Below, one piece after another: positions 8,442 to 18,025 of a stretch of DNA of 64,000 nucleotides. Position 1 is the stretch's first letter. Each line of letters begins with the position of its first letter. A program made the translations under genes and the position numbers. The notes under the pieces are model-generated. The model was given only the letters and a program-made list of their open reading frames with translations, searched no databases and was not told the DNA's origin. The stretch lies in contig NZ_SCUT01000025.1 of the NCBI RefSeq assembly GCF_004297265.1, forward strand, positions 124,001-188,000, in the 5' to 3' direction. The stretch is from Reyranella sp. GTDB lineage: Bacteria > Pseudomonadota > Alphaproteobacteria > Reyranellales > Reyranellaceae.

Positions 8442-8522
8442 GGCTTTCTCCTGTGATTAGTAGGGTTGGGCCTCGCCGCCAACAATTGTCGTGCAGCCAC
8501 CTGACTGGCGCAATTCCGAACG

Positions 8523-9752
8523 ATGCGGTACGTCCGCAGGATGCAGAATCACCCCAGATTTGTCGCGCCGGGCGTCCCGGCTTCGCTGAGCGGCGCCACT
8601 GCCGGCCTGGCCGAGACCCCCATTTCCGAAGTGGCGATGACCGTGTTCGGGGACCCCGACGTGGTGCCGCTGTGGTTCGGCGAGAGCGATCTCGTGACCC
8701 CGGATTTCGTGGGCGAAGCCGCGGCCAGGGGCCTGCAGGCGGGCGAGACGTTCTATACGTGGCAGCGTGGCATTCCCGAGCTGAGGAGTGCGCTGTCGGC
8801 CTATACCGAGCGACTGTATCGCATCAAGTGCCCGATCGAGCGCCTCACGGTGACGACCGGCGGCATGCAGGCGATCCTGCTGACCTGCCAGCTCCTGCTG
8901 GATCCGGGCGACAATATCGTGATCGTCTCGCCGATCTGGCCGAACATCACCTCGGCCACAAGGCTGGTAGGGGGTGTGCCCAAGTACGTGGCGCTCGACC
9001 GCACGCCGGGCGGCGGCTGGAAGCTCGACCTTCAGAAAATCTTCGATGCCGTCGACGAGCGCACCCGCGCGATCTTCGTCAACTCGCCGGGCAATCCCAC
9101 GGGCTGGACGATGTCCTCCGAAGAGCAGGCAGCCCTGCTGGACTTCGCGCGCAAGCGCGGCGTCTGGATCATGGCCGACGAAGTTTACGCTCGCCTGATC
9201 TACACCAAGCGTCCCGACGGCCGGCAGGTGGCGCCGTCGTTCCTCGAACTGGCCGGCCCGGACGATCCGGTCATCGTCCTCAACAGCTTCTCCAAGCCGT
9301 GGGCCATGACCGGCTGGCGCCTGGGATGGCTCACCCATCCGGCGGCGCTGGGCGACCAGTTCGCCAAGCTGGTCCAGATCAACACGTCGGGCGTTCCCGC
9401 ATTCCTGCAGAAGGGCGCGGTGGCCGCGCTGGAGCAGGGCGACGATTTCGTTCACGAGATGGTCGAGCGCTGCCGCTCGGGTGGCGAACTGGTGTTCCAG
9501 CGGCTCTCAGCCCTGCCGAAGGTGAAGATCGCGCGGCCGGATGCGGCCTTCTACGCCTTCTTCTCGGTCGACGGCGTCGACGACACGCTGGCCTTCTGCA
9601 AGACGATGGCGAAGCAGTACAAGGTGGGCTTGGCACCCGGCGAGGCGTTCGGTCCGGGCGGGCAGGGCAATGTGCGCCTGTGCTTCGCGTCGAGCGCGGA
9701 ACGGCTCAGCAAGGGCCTCGATCGCATCGAAGCGGCGGTCAAGGCGTTGTGA
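8523..9752 (+). CDS. PLP-dependent aminotransferase, class I/II
   Basis: Fold-type I aminotransferase of 409 residues. NSPGNPTGW and ADEVYARLIY are the canonical PLP-contact segments, and the Schiff-base lysine lies in SFSKPWAMTGWRLGW. The Arg that binds the substrate carboxylate is in NVRLCFASS near the C-terminus. Amino-acid specificity cannot be read from sequence. The start could also be the ATG at 8541, six codons in; neither has a strong ribosome site. It ends 7 bases before the ABC exporter ATPase, so they may be co-transcribed. Confidence 0.88.
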   Translation: MRYVRRMQNHPRFVAPGVPASLSGATAGLAETPISEVAMTVFGDPDVVPLWFGESDLVTPDFVGEAAARGLQAGETFYTWQRGIPELRSALSAYTERLYRIKCPIERLTVTTGGMQAILLTCQLLLDPGDNIVIVSPIWPNITSATRLVGGVPKYVALDRTPGGGWKLDLQKIFDAVDERTRAIFVNSPGNPTGWTMSSEEQAALLDFARKRGVWIMADEVYARLIYTKRPDGRQVAPSFLELAGPDDPVIVLNSFSKPWAMTGWRLGWLTHPAALGDQFAKLVQINTSGVPAFLQKGAVAALEQGDDFVHEMVERCRSGGELVFQRLSALPKVKIARPDAAFYAFFSVDGVDDTLAFCKTMAKQYKVGLAPGEAFGPGGQGNVRLCFASSAERLSKGLDRIEAAVKAL

Positions 9753-9759
9753 TGCCGGC

Positions 9760-10533
9760 ATGCCCGAAGCACCCTCCATCGCGGTCCAGCACCTGCGCAA
9801 GGTGTATGGCGAGATCGTCGCCGTCGACGATCTGAGCTTCTCGGCGCCGCGCGGCGCCGTGCTGGGCCTGCTCGGCGGCAATGGTGCGGGCAAGACCACG
9901 ACCATCGCCATGCTGCTCGGCCTCCTCGAGCCGACGGCCGGCAGCATCGAGATCCTGGGCGTCGACATGTTGCGGCGGCGCTACGCGGCGTTGCCGCGCA
10001 TGAATTTCTCCTCACCCTATGTCGACCTGCCGCATCGGCTCACGGTGCGCCAGAATCTGCAGTTCTACGGGCGCCTCTACGGCGTGAGGGATTTGCGCCA
10101 TCGCATCGAGGAGATCGCCGAGCACATGCAGGTCTCGGCGTTCCTCGATCGCCAGGCGGGCAAGCTGTCGGCCGGCCAGAAGACGCGCGTTGCCCTGGCC
10201 AAGGCGCTGATCAACCGCCCGGACGTGCTGTTGCTCGACGAGCCGACCGCCTCGCTCGACCCCGACACCGCCGACTGGGTGCGCGGCTATCTCGAGGCCT
10301 ATCAGCGCGAAACCCACGCCACGATCCTGCTTGCCTCGCACAACATGGCCGAGGTCGAGCGGCTGTGCGACGACGTGATTTTGCTGCAGGCGGGCAAGGT
10401 GTTCGAGCGCGGCAGCCCACGCGAGCTGCTCGAGCGGTTCGGCCGCGAGGACATGGAGGAGGTGTTCCTCGACATGGCGCGCGGCCGGGGCCGCGGACTC
10501 GACACCCTGAAGCGGGAGGAGGGTGCGCCATGA
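9760..10533 (+). CDS. ABC-2 type exporter ATP-binding protein
   Basis: ATPase of 257 residues of the CcmA/DrrA-like exporter group. Walker A is GGNGAGKTTT, the signature is LSAGQKTRVALAKAL and Walker B is VLLLDEPTASLDPDTA, then the switch His in ASHNMAEVERL. The N-terminal helix-loop FSSPYVDLPHRLTVRQNL is typical of ABC-2 exporters. The stop overlaps the permease ATG by 4 bases. The substrate is unknown; the pair could export a drug, polysaccharide or lipid. Confidence 0.9.
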   Translation: MPEAPSIAVQHLRKVYGEIVAVDDLSFSAPRGAVLGLLGGNGAGKTTTIAMLLGLLEPTAGSIEILGVDMLRRRYAALPRMNFSSPYVDLPHRLTVRQNLQFYGRLYGVRDLRHRIEEIAEHMQVSAFLDRQAGKLSAGQKTRVALAKALINRPDVLLLDEPTASLDPDTADWVRGYLEAYQRETHATILLASHNMAEVERLCDDVILLQAGKVFERGSPRELLERFGREDMEEVFLDMARGRGRGLDTLKREEGAP

Positions 10534-11327
10534 GCGGCTCTGCCCAGCGCATCTATGCCCTCGTGCTGCGCCACATCTATCTCTGGCGCAGCTCGGTGAT
10601 GCGCCTTGTCGATTCGATCTATTGGCCGGCCGTGCAGATGGTGATGTGGGGCTTCATGACCCAATACCTGCTGCCCCAGGCTTCGTTCGTGGCGCAGGCG
10701 GCCGGCGTGCTGCTGTCCGGATTGCTGCTGTGGGAGGTCGTGGTCCGCGGCAACCTCTCGCTGTCGATCGCCTTCCTGGAGGAGATCTGGTCGCGCAACC
10801 TCGGGCATCTCTTCGTCAGCCCGATCCGGTCCTGGGAGCTGGCGACGGGCATCATCATCGCGGCGCTGCTGCGCACGCTGCTCGGCATGATTCCGGTATC
10901 GCTGCTGGCCTGGGCGTTCTTCGGCTACTCGATCTACACGCTCGGCCTGCCGCTGCTTGCCTTCTTCGTGATCCTGCAGATGTTCTCCTGGTCGATCGGG
11001 CTCGCCATGTCGGGTCTCGTGATGCGGGTGGGGCAGAGTGCGGAGAGCTTCGCCTGGGCGGCCGTCTTCGTGCTGATGCCGGTGAGTGGCGTCTATTATC
11101 CCATCTCGGTATTGCCGCACTGGCTGCAGGTCATCGCCTGGGGATTGCCGCCAGCTTACATCTTCGAGGGCATGCGCTCCATCATGCTGGAGAAGACGGT
11201 CCATTGGGACATGCTGGGGCTCGCCTTCGGCCTGTCGGCCGTCTACCTGGTGATCGGCTTCCAGGTGTTCCAGTGGTTCTTCCGCTCCTCGCGCCGTGCC
11301 GGTTCACTCCTTGGCCAAGGTGAGTAG
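10530..11327 (+). CDS. ABC-2 type exporter permease
   Basis: Integral membrane subunit of 265 residues with six hydrophobic segments and the ABC-2 signature region around SGVYYPISVLPHWLQVIAW followed by PPAYIFEGMRS. The start ATG overlaps the ATPase stop (ATGA). With the upstream ATPase it makes a complete two-gene exporter; a homodimer of each is expected. Confidence 0.9.
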   Translation: MSGSAQRIYALVLRHIYLWRSSVMRLVDSIYWPAVQMVMWGFMTQYLLPQASFVAQAAGVLLSGLLLWEVVVRGNLSLSIAFLEEIWSRNLGHLFVSPIRSWELATGIIIAALLRTLLGMIPVSLLAWAFFGYSIYTLGLPLLAFFVILQMFSWSIGLAMSGLVMRVGQSAESFAWAAVFVLMPVSGVYYPISVLPHWLQVIAWGLPPAYIFEGMRSIMLEKTVHWDMLGLAFGLSAVYLVIGFQVFQWFFRSSRRAGSLLGQGE

Positions 11328-11353
11328 AATAGGGCTGTTTCCGGAGGTGAGTG

Positions 11354-11749
11354 ATGTTCAAGCACGTGATGGTTCCCGCTCTTCTATCGCTCGCCGCCGC
11401 AGCGTGTTCGACCGTGGACAAGTTGGGCAGCGAGCCCATCAAGCCGCCCAAGCCGGTGCCGGCGTGGTCCAGCGTCTATACCGTTCCCTATGACTCGATG
11501 GTGGCCTGTCTCGCGGCCCCGGTCGCCAGCGGCTTCGTGGTGAACATCGAGCCGTCATCGGCGCCGGGGACGACGACGGTCCTGTACGTGCCGCAGAGCG
11601 CCCCGCAGGCGGAGTCGCGCTACGTCGTGAAGCGCGTGCCCGACGGTACGATCCAGGTCGACTGGATCCGCGTCGGCACGGTGGGCGGTCTCGACTGGCT
11701 CGACGTGCAGGCCCGCCAGCGCGCCAACCGCTGCGGCGGGATCGGCTGA
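11354..11749 (+). CDS. small predicted lipoprotein
   Basis: Hypothetical lipoprotein of 131 residues. MFKHVMVPALLSLAAAAC gives a short signal with a lipidated Cys at 18 (LAAAAC, a slightly atypical lipobox). The mature part has no motif I recognise; it is beta-rich with three further Cys. The ATG at 11354 follows GGAGGTG; an in-frame GTG sits one codon earlier. It ends 5 bases before the convergent mepA gene. Confidence 0.65.
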   Translation: MFKHVMVPALLSLAAAACSTVDKLGSEPIKPPKPVPAWSSVYTVPYDSMVACLAAPVASGFVVNIEPSSAPGTTTVLYVPQSAPQAESRYVVKRVPDGTIQVDWIRVGTVGGLDWLDVQARQRANRCGGIG

Positions 11750-11754
11750 TCCTG

Positions 11755-12582
11755 CTACCGGGAGTTCAGCACCGCAGTACAGGCGGCCGGCAACTTCGGC
11801 CGGTAAGGCTTGGGCGGGGTGGTCGGCGGCACGATCGGTGCCTTGCGGAACCATGACTCGAGCGCCTCGCCGCACCCGTCGTCGTTTGCATAGTCAGCCT
11901 GGGGCTGGCACTGCGGATTGCCCGGCGGACAATAGAGGCGGACATGGAAGTGCGAGTCGTGCCCGTACCACGGCACCAGCTTGCGCAGCCAGGAGCGGTC
12001 GCCGCCGGTCGTCTGGCAGAGCCGCTGCTTGATCCACTTGTTCACGAACATGCGGTCGAGATTCGGCATCTGCGCGGCCGTTCTCAGCAGGAATACATGC
12101 TGCTCATTGAAGACCGAATCGTCGATCCCGCTGTCGTCGGCGAGTACCAGCGAGCGCAGGCGGGGATTTTCGCGGTCGGCGGGCGTGCGACGTGGCCCGG
12201 GCTGGCGCTCGAACCAGATGTCGGCGTCGAGCCCGACCTGGTGGCTGGCATGGCCCGACGGGGCGGGCCCGCCGCGCGGCTGGCCGATGTCGCCGATGTA
12301 GAGATGCGCCTGGCCGGCGGTCCGGATCTTCTCCGAAAGGGTCTTGATGAACTCGATGGTGACCGGCTGACCCCAGTAGCGGTTGCGGCTGACCCTGATG
12401 GCCTCGTAGCCCGGACCTTCCAGCGGCAGCGCCTGCGCGCCCTGCAGGCAACCGGCGGTGTAGAAACCGATCGACTGCGTCGGACCGGGCGCCGGCGTCA
12501 TGACGGTGGCCCAGTCGTCGGCCCGGGCCCCGTGCGCCAGGAAAAGGAGAGCCGCGAGCAGCGGAACCGCGAAGCGCTTCAT
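11755..12582 (-). CDS. mepA: penicillin-insensitive murein endopeptidase
   Basis: Periplasmic LAS-family metallopeptidase of 275 residues that cleaves D-Ala-meso-DAP cross-links in peptidoglycan. The signal peptide MKRFAVPLLAALLFLAHGARA is followed by the Zn site PSGHASHQVGLDADIWF (His and Asp ligands), and later YGHDSHFHVRLYCP with the HxH ligands. Six Cys are spread over the protein, as expected for disulfides in MepA. A start 13 codons upstream (12621) is possible but would spoil the signal peptide. Confidence 0.92.
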   Translation of the reverse strand: MKRFAVPLLAALLFLAHGARADDWATVMTPAPGPTQSIGFYTAGCLQGAQALPLEGPGYEAIRVSRNRYWGQPVTIEFIKTLSEKIRTAGQAHLYIGDIGQPRGGPAPSGHASHQVGLDADIWFERQPGPRRTPADRENPRLRSLVLADDSGIDDSVFNEQHVFLLRTAAQMPNLDRMFVNKWIKQRLCQTTGGDRSWLRKLVPWYGHDSHFHVRLYCPPGNPQCQPQADYANDDGCGEALESWFRKAPIVPPTTPPKPYRPKLPAACTAVLNSR

Positions 12583-12619
12583 CTTGTTGGCACGATAGTC
12601 GCTCGTTAAGACTTTGCCC

Positions 12620-13420
12620 ATGGCCGACTACGAGTTCCTCAAGATCGACCGGCAGGGCGCCGTTACCTCACTCACGCTGAGCAGGCCGCAGCGGCGCAAC
12701 GCGCTGACGCACCGCATGATGCTCGAACTGGAGGACGCCTTCGTCGGCATCGCCAACGATGCGGCCTGCCGCGTGCTGGTCCTTCGCGGAGCGGGCGGGC
12801 ACTTCTGCGCCGGCGGCGATCTCGATACGATGGCCGACCTGCCGCCCGTGCCGCCGGGTGGCACGGATCCGCTGCTTCCGACCTATCGCCAGTTCGGCAA
12901 CGCGCTGCTTGCCCTGGAGGCCCTGCCGCAGGCCACGATCGCGGTGGTCGAGGGTTCGGCCGTCGGCGCGGGCTTCGGCATGGCCTGCTGCTCGGACGTC
13001 GTGATCCTGCGTGACGACGCCCGTTTCGGCATCCCCGAGCCCCGGGTGGGCTTTATCCCGTCGCAAATCCTCCCGTTCCTGGTTCGGCGGCTCGGCGAAG
13101 GTCCGGTCCGCGATCTCGCCGTGACGGGACGCGTGATCGATGCGGCCGAGGCGTATCGGCTGGGCCTCGGACGCCACCTCTGCGCAACGGGCGCCGACGT
13201 CGATGCGACGCTTGAGAGTCTGCTCGATGACATTCTGAAGATGGAGCCCAAGGCGCTGGCCGTGGCGAAGCGTCTGGTGCTCTCCTGTGCGGGCAAGGAT
13301 GATCTCACGGTGCTCGACGAGGCGGCGGCAAGCCTGGCCGGTCTGCTGCGACAGCCGGAGGCGGCCGAGGGCATCAGGCATTTCATGGCGAAGACCGCGC
13401 CGTCGTGGGCCAGGAGGTAG
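12620..13420 (+). CDS. enoyl-CoA hydratase/isomerase family protein
   Basis: Crotonase-fold protein of 266 residues. The oxyanion-hole segments are visible: FCAGGDL (about residues 57-63) and the second block VEGSAVGAGFGMACCSDVVI. The position of the second catalytic Glu is filled in FGIPEPRVGFIP. The exact acyl-CoA substrate cannot be deduced; related proteins act in degradation of fatty, aromatic or terpenoid acids. Head to head with mepA across only 37 bases, and just ahead of the TauD-type dioxygenase gene. Confidence 0.87.
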   Translation: MADYEFLKIDRQGAVTSLTLSRPQRRNALTHRMMLELEDAFVGIANDAACRVLVLRGAGGHFCAGGDLDTMADLPPVPPGGTDPLLPTYRQFGNALLALEALPQATIAVVEGSAVGAGFGMACCSDVVILRDDARFGIPEPRVGFIPSQILPFLVRRLGEGPVRDLAVTGRVIDAAEAYRLGLGRHLCATGADVDATLESLLDDILKMEPKALAVAKRLVLSCAGKDDLTVLDEAAASLAGLLRQPEAAEGIRHFMAKTAPSWARR

Positions 13421-13422
13421 AC

Positions 13423-14259
13423 ATGCGGAACTATCGGCACATCGAAGTGAGACCGATCGCCGGCGCGCTGGGCGCGGAGATCCATGGCGTCGACATGGCG
13501 CAGGATCTCGATACCGAGGTCGTTGCGGAGATGCGCCAGGCCTTCCTCGACCACCTCGTGATCTTCCTGCGCGACCAGTCGGTGACGCCACACCAGCAAC
13601 TCGCCTTCGCGCGCAAGTTCGGCGAGCCGGTCGAGTACCCGCAGCTCAAGGGGCTGCCGGAGTCCCCGATGATCACCCCGGTGGTGAAACTCGAGCACGA
13701 GCGCAACAATTTCGGCGGTATCTGGCATTCCGACACGACGTATCTGCCGGTTCCGCCGATGGGCAGCATGCTGCTGGCGCGCGAGGTGCCGCCGTTCGGC
13801 GGCGACACGATGTTCGCCAATCAGTACCTGGCCTACGAGGCGCTGTCGGACGGGCTCAAGGCGACGCTCGACGGGCTGGTCGGAGTCAGCTCCTCGGCCA
13901 AGGCCGATGTCACCAAGACCCGTGAGGACCGCATGAAGGCGGCAGGCGAGGAGCTCAAGGTGATGACGGCGGAGCATCCGATCGTGCGGACGCACCCGGA
14001 GACCGGCCGCAAGGCGCTCTACACGTCCGATGCCCATACCGCCCAGATAAAGGGCTGGACCGAGAAGGAGAGCCTGCCGCTACTGCGCTTCCTGTGGGAA
14101 CACCAGACGCGGCCCGAGTTCACCTGCCGCTTCCGCTGGGAATCGGGCTCGCTCGCCTTCTGGGACAATCGCTGCGCCATGCACAATCCGATCAACGACT
14201 ATCACGGCCACCGGCGCGTCATGCACCGGATTACGCTGGCCGGCGACACGCCACGATAA
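13423..14259 (+). CDS. TauD/TfdA family 2-oxoglutarate-dependent dioxygenase
   Basis: Fe(II)/2-oxoglutarate dioxygenase of 278 residues. The iron triad is complete: H102-x-D104 (WHSDTTY) and H254 (AMHNPIND), with R269 (MHRITL) for the 2-oxoglutarate carboxylate. The 15-residue gap from H254 to R269 is as in TauD. Family members release sulfite from taurine or cleave aryloxyalkanoates; this substrate is unknown. AGGAGG lies 5 bases before the ATG, inside the 3' end of the hydratase gene, so the two are one operon. Confidence 0.9.
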   Translation: MRNYRHIEVRPIAGALGAEIHGVDMAQDLDTEVVAEMRQAFLDHLVIFLRDQSVTPHQQLAFARKFGEPVEYPQLKGLPESPMITPVVKLEHERNNFGGIWHSDTTYLPVPPMGSMLLAREVPPFGGDTMFANQYLAYEALSDGLKATLDGLVGVSSSAKADVTKTREDRMKAAGEELKVMTAEHPIVRTHPETGRKALYTSDAHTAQIKGWTEKESLPLLRFLWEHQTRPEFTCRFRWESGSLAFWDNRCAMHNPINDYHGHRRVMHRITLAGDTPR

Positions 14260-14271
14260 GGGGGGCTGGGA

Positions 14272-15582
14272 ATGTCCGGAGCGGGCGGTTTGCTGGCGGT
14301 CCTGATCCTGGTTGCAGCCAACGGGTTCTTCGTGGCTGCCGAATTCTCGCTGGTGGCCGTGCGCCGCAGCCGGGTCATCGAACTGGCCGCCTCGGGCCGG
14401 ATGAATGCCCAGGCGTTGATACGCGCGCTCGATCATCTCGATTCCAACCTCGCCGCCACGCAGCTCGGCATCACCATCTCGTCGCTGGCGCTGGGCTGGA
14501 TCGGCGAGCCGGCGATCGGTCATTTGATCGAGAAGCCGCTGGCCGAGATCTGGGGCACGACGGCCGGAGTCAGTGCCTACGCCATCGCAGTCGGCATCTC
14601 CTTCGTCCTGATCACCGCCTTGCACATCGTGCTGGGGGAGCTTGCGCCCAAGAGCCTCGCGCTTCAGCGCAGCGAGAGCACGGCCCTGTGGGTCGTGCGG
14701 CCGCTAAGCCTGTTCCGCTGGCTGCTCAGCCCGGCGATTCTGGTGCTGAACGGCATGGGCAACCTCGTGCTGAGACTGTTCGGCCTGCGGCCCGGAACGG
14801 GCGAGGAATCCCTGCATTCGCCCGGCGAGCTGAAGCTGCTGGTCGAGGCCAGCCAGGATGCCGGGCTCCTGCAGGATGCGCAGGAAGAAGTCGTGGTGCG
14901 CGCGCTCGACATCGGCAACCGCCGCATCGGCGAGATCATGACCCCGCGCACGGAACTCGACTGGATCGACGTCACCGACGATCGCGACGAGATCGTGCGC
15001 TGGGTTCTCGAAAGCCCGTATGAGCAGATGCCGGTCGGGCACGGCAGCATCGACAACCTGCTGGGCGTGGTCGCCAAGACGGACCTGCTGAACCAGGTGC
15101 TGCGCGGCGGTCCGCTCGATCCTGGCGCGGTGGTGGCGACGCCCCTTATGGTCCACGAGGCCATGCCGATCTTCAAGGTACTGGAGCAGTTCAAGAAGGC
15201 GCCGGTGCGGCTCGCCGTCGTGGTCGACGAGTATGGCGGCATCGAAGGCATCGTTACGCAAACCGACCTGCTCGAGGCGCTGGCCGGCGACCTGCCGGAA
15301 GCGCCGGGCGAGCATCCCGATGTGGTCGAGCGTGAGGACGGCTCGCTCCTGATCGACGGGATGGCGCCCGTCCATGCGACACTGGACCGGCTGCAGGTCA
15401 ACAAGCTGCCGGTCAGTACCAGGTTCCACACGATCGCGGGCTTTGCGCTTGCTCAACTCGGCCATCTGCCGGTGGCCGGCGAGCAATTCACCTACGAGGA
15501 CTGGACCTTCGAGATCGTCGACATGGATGGACGGCGCATCGACAAGCTTCTGGCCCGGCGGATGCCGACGTTCGAGGCCTGA
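14272..15582 (+). CDS. CNNM/HlyC-CorC family membrane protein (DUF21, CBS pair, transporter-associated domain)
   Basis: Membrane protein of 436 residues. The DUF21 domain at about 1-200 has four hydrophobic segments with ANGFFVAAEFSLVAVRRSR and HIVLGELAPKSLA. The CBS pair at about 215-340 includes IMTPRTELDWIDV and VVDEYGGIEGIVT. The C-terminal CorC/HlyC domain ends in DGRRIDKLLARR. Relatives influence Mg/Co efflux or resistance; 'hemolysin' is a historic label. It begins 12 bases after the dioxygenase. Confidence 0.92.
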   Translation: MSGAGGLLAVLILVAANGFFVAAEFSLVAVRRSRVIELAASGRMNAQALIRALDHLDSNLAATQLGITISSLALGWIGEPAIGHLIEKPLAEIWGTTAGVSAYAIAVGISFVLITALHIVLGELAPKSLALQRSESTALWVVRPLSLFRWLLSPAILVLNGMGNLVLRLFGLRPGTGEESLHSPGELKLLVEASQDAGLLQDAQEEVVVRALDIGNRRIGEIMTPRTELDWIDVTDDRDEIVRWVLESPYEQMPVGHGSIDNLLGVVAKTDLLNQVLRGGPLDPGAVVATPLMVHEAMPIFKVLEQFKKAPVRLAVVVDEYGGIEGIVTQTDLLEALAGDLPEAPGEHPDVVEREDGSLLIDGMAPVHATLDRLQVNKLPVSTRFHTIAGFALAQLGHLPVAGEQFTYEDWTFEIVDMDGRRIDKLLARRMPTFEA

Positions 15583-15585
15583 CCG

Positions 15586-18021
15586 TCAGCGCGCCGCCGG
15601 CGTCATCGTGATCGTGCCGACGGCGCTGCGCGCTGTCTCGGCGCGGGTGCCGCCGATGTTGATGTAGACGAGCTTCTGCCAGGGTTCGACGAAGTTGCGA
15701 GCCCAGGGCGAGAGCATGTTGCCCGATTGGCCGAGCGGCGTCGCGAAGCGGCTGTTCTCGAGATCGCTGAAATCATAGATGCCACGATAGCCGGCGCCGT
15801 GCGCGGCATCGAACGGCCGGTTGCCTCTGAAGGAGGGGGAGGCGCGGTTCAGCGTCTGGTTGCCTCCGTCCGCCGGGTAGCGCACCGACGCGATGTTGCG
15901 CAGCAGCGGCACGCCGTCGAACAGGGGGTGACGATGGACCGCGAAGTGTTCCCGCCCCCACTGCCACTTGGTCATGTCGGTGCCCTGGCGGCGCGAAATC
16001 CAGTCGAGCGCCCGGTCCAGCGCCAGCGCGATCGCGTCCTCGCACGATTCGGCCGGCTTTGTGCCGCCGTCGTCGCACCAGCCCGGCTTGTCGCGCAGGA
16101 CACGGATCATCAGGGGCACGTTGGGCACGGCAATCGAATTGAAGAGGTCCTCGCCCAGCTCGTCGGCGAGCAGGCCGCGCTGCAACTCGGCGATCCAGGC
16201 ATTGTAGATCAGCGGCTCGGGCCGGCTCGCCAGCATGAACATGTTCCAGCGGCTCAGGAGCTCACGCGCCTGGGCGGCGCGGGCGTTGCGCGGTGCGCCC
16301 TTCAACAGGTAGGGCAGCATCTCGGCGGCGTCGAGCGTGAGATTGTCGGCCTGCATGACGATCATGCCGTAGACCGGATGGCGCTCGACCTCGCCCAGGA
16401 GCTGGGCGGCGCGTCGCTGGCGATAGGGTTCCGCCCAGTCCTTGCTGATGAAGTGGCGATAGTCGTCGGGCACCAGGCGGCCGTTGGCGTTGACGATCAC
16501 GCCGCCGACCGGATTGTAGACGCGCGGCAGCTCGTCGAACGGCACGAAGCCCGCCCAGTCGTACTCGGAAGTCCAGCCCGGCACCGGCATCGAGCCGTCG
16601 CCCTTGCGCCGGATCGGCACGCGCGCCGGAGAGATCAGGCCGATGTTTCCCGACGTGTCGGCATAGACCATGTTCTGCATCGGCGAGACGATGCGGCGCG
16701 TGGCTGACAGGAATTCGTCCCAGTTCTGCGCCGAGCCGACGCGGGCGAAGCCTTCGGCCGAGGTGTCGGCGCCGTCCAGCGCGGTCGCCTGCAGCGCCAG
16801 CACATGTCCCTGGGGCGTGAGGTTTTCGCCGTGGCGGACGAAGTCGTCGATCACCGGCCCGTGCCGCGTCTCGCGCACGCGCATCGTGATCGGATCGCCC
16901 CAGGCGACCTTGATGGTCTCTTCTCGCACCGCGAAGGGGCGGGCGCCGTCGGGCGTGATGTAGCGGTTGGGATCGGTCGGATCGACCCTTTCGACGAAGA
17001 TGTCCTGGCTGTCGAGGTTGGTGGTCGTAAAGCCCCAGCCGATGATGCCGTTGTGGCCCAGCACCACGGCAGGCGAACCGGGCGAGGTGGCGCCGCGTAT
17101 GTCGAAGCCCGGACCGATCAGGCGGGCAAGGTACCAGACGCCCGGGAAGGAGAAGCCGAGATGCGGGTCGTTGGCGAGCAGAGGCCGTCCCGAGACGGTG
17201 TGCGCGCCCGAGAGCACCCACTCGTTGGAGGCTTCCCGCTTGCGCGTCACCTCGTTGTCGGTGCCGTGGAAAATCCGGTCGAGATCGATGTCCTTCACGG
17301 CGGCGAGAACCATCGACAGGGTCGAGTCCTTGCTGTCGCCGGACGGTTCGATCAGGAACTTCACCCCGTCCTCGCCGATCTTCTGCGACAGGCGCAGGCG
17401 CAGCAGCTCGGCGCGCCAGTTGCCGTCGAGGCCGAACGCCATGAGCTTGGCCCACACAAGCGAATCAGCCGGCCGCCACGGCTCGGGCCGATAGCGGCCG
17501 GCGGACAGGAGCTTGATCAGCGTGAGTTCAAGTCCGAATTGCTGATCATCGTCCGACAGCCATGCATTGACGCCGGCCGCGTAGGCGTCGAGGCGCGCTC
17601 GCATGGCGGGCGAAAGGGCGTTCACGCTCTCCGACGCGCGTCGATAGACGCCCAGACCGCGCATGGTCCGGTCGCTGTCGACGAGGCCGTTGCCGACCAG
17701 GGCGGGCGGCACGAGTTCCGCCAGGCGTCCCTGGCCGATGCGGCGCATCAGCTCCATCTGCCAGAAGCGATCCTGGGCGTGGACGTAGCCCAGGGCGAAG
17801 GAGGCATCGTCGATCGAGCCCGCGATGATGTGCGGGACCGCATTCTTGTCTCGCAGGATTTCGACCGGAGCCTTCAGGCCGACCACGTCCATCGTGCCGC
17901 TGTAACTCGGCAGCGCGCCGCGTACGTGGAAATAGGTACCGGCGAGGAAAACCGCGAGCGCCAGCGCCGTGCCGACCAGGAACTTTCCGAGGAAGGCGGC
18001 GACGCGGACCAACAACCTCAC
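15586..18021 (-). CDS. penicillin acylase family protein (Ntn hydrolase)
   Basis: Large periplasmic amidase of 811 residues, in the range of penicillin/AHL/aculeacin acylases. An N-terminal helix (FLVGTALALAVFLAGTYF) serves as signal or anchor. The alpha-chain block is HIIAGSIDDASFALGYVHAQDRFWQM. The beta-chain nucleophile is S265 in EASNEWVLSG, followed by the conserved GRPLLANDPHLGF. Autocleavage just before S265 is expected. Typical substrates are beta-lactam side chains or acyl-homoserine lactones, so quorum quenching is possible but unproven. It is 4 bases downstream of the CoA-transferase gene. Confidence 0.92.
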   Translation of the reverse strand: MRLLVRVAAFLGKFLVGTALALAVFLAGTYFHVRGALPSYSGTMDVVGLKAPVEILRDKNAVPHIIAGSIDDASFALGYVHAQDRFWQMELMRRIGQGRLAELVPPALVGNGLVDSDRTMRGLGVYRRASESVNALSPAMRARLDAYAAGVNAWLSDDDQQFGLELTLIKLLSAGRYRPEPWRPADSLVWAKLMAFGLDGNWRAELLRLRLSQKIGEDGVKFLIEPSGDSKDSTLSMVLAAVKDIDLDRIFHGTDNEVTRKREASNEWVLSGAHTVSGRPLLANDPHLGFSFPGVWYLARLIGPGFDIRGATSPGSPAVVLGHNGIIGWGFTTTNLDSQDIFVERVDPTDPNRYITPDGARPFAVREETIKVAWGDPITMRVRETRHGPVIDDFVRHGENLTPQGHVLALQATALDGADTSAEGFARVGSAQNWDEFLSATRRIVSPMQNMVYADTSGNIGLISPARVPIRRKGDGSMPVPGWTSEYDWAGFVPFDELPRVYNPVGGVIVNANGRLVPDDYRHFISKDWAEPYRQRRAAQLLGEVERHPVYGMIVMQADNLTLDAAEMLPYLLKGAPRNARAAQARELLSRWNMFMLASRPEPLIYNAWIAELQRGLLADELGEDLFNSIAVPNVPLMIRVLRDKPGWCDDGGTKPAESCEDAIALALDRALDWISRRQGTDMTKWQWGREHFAVHRHPLFDGVPLLRNIASVRYPADGGNQTLNRASPSFRGNRPFDAAHGAGYRGIYDFSDLENSRFATPLGQSGNMLSPWARNFVEPWQKLVYINIGGTRAETARSAVGTITMTPAAR

Positions 18022-18025
18022 CGGG

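Noticed and set aside
10077..12609. Long open frames antisense to the ABC exporter, lipoprotein and mepA genes
   Set aside because: They mirror codon position bias of the real genes on the other strand, have low-complexity Arg/His/Gln-rich products and no motifs.
12883..14037. Minus-strand frame antisense to the dioxygenase
   Set aside because: The plus strand carries the complete iron triad and a strong ribosome site; the antisense product is compositional noise.
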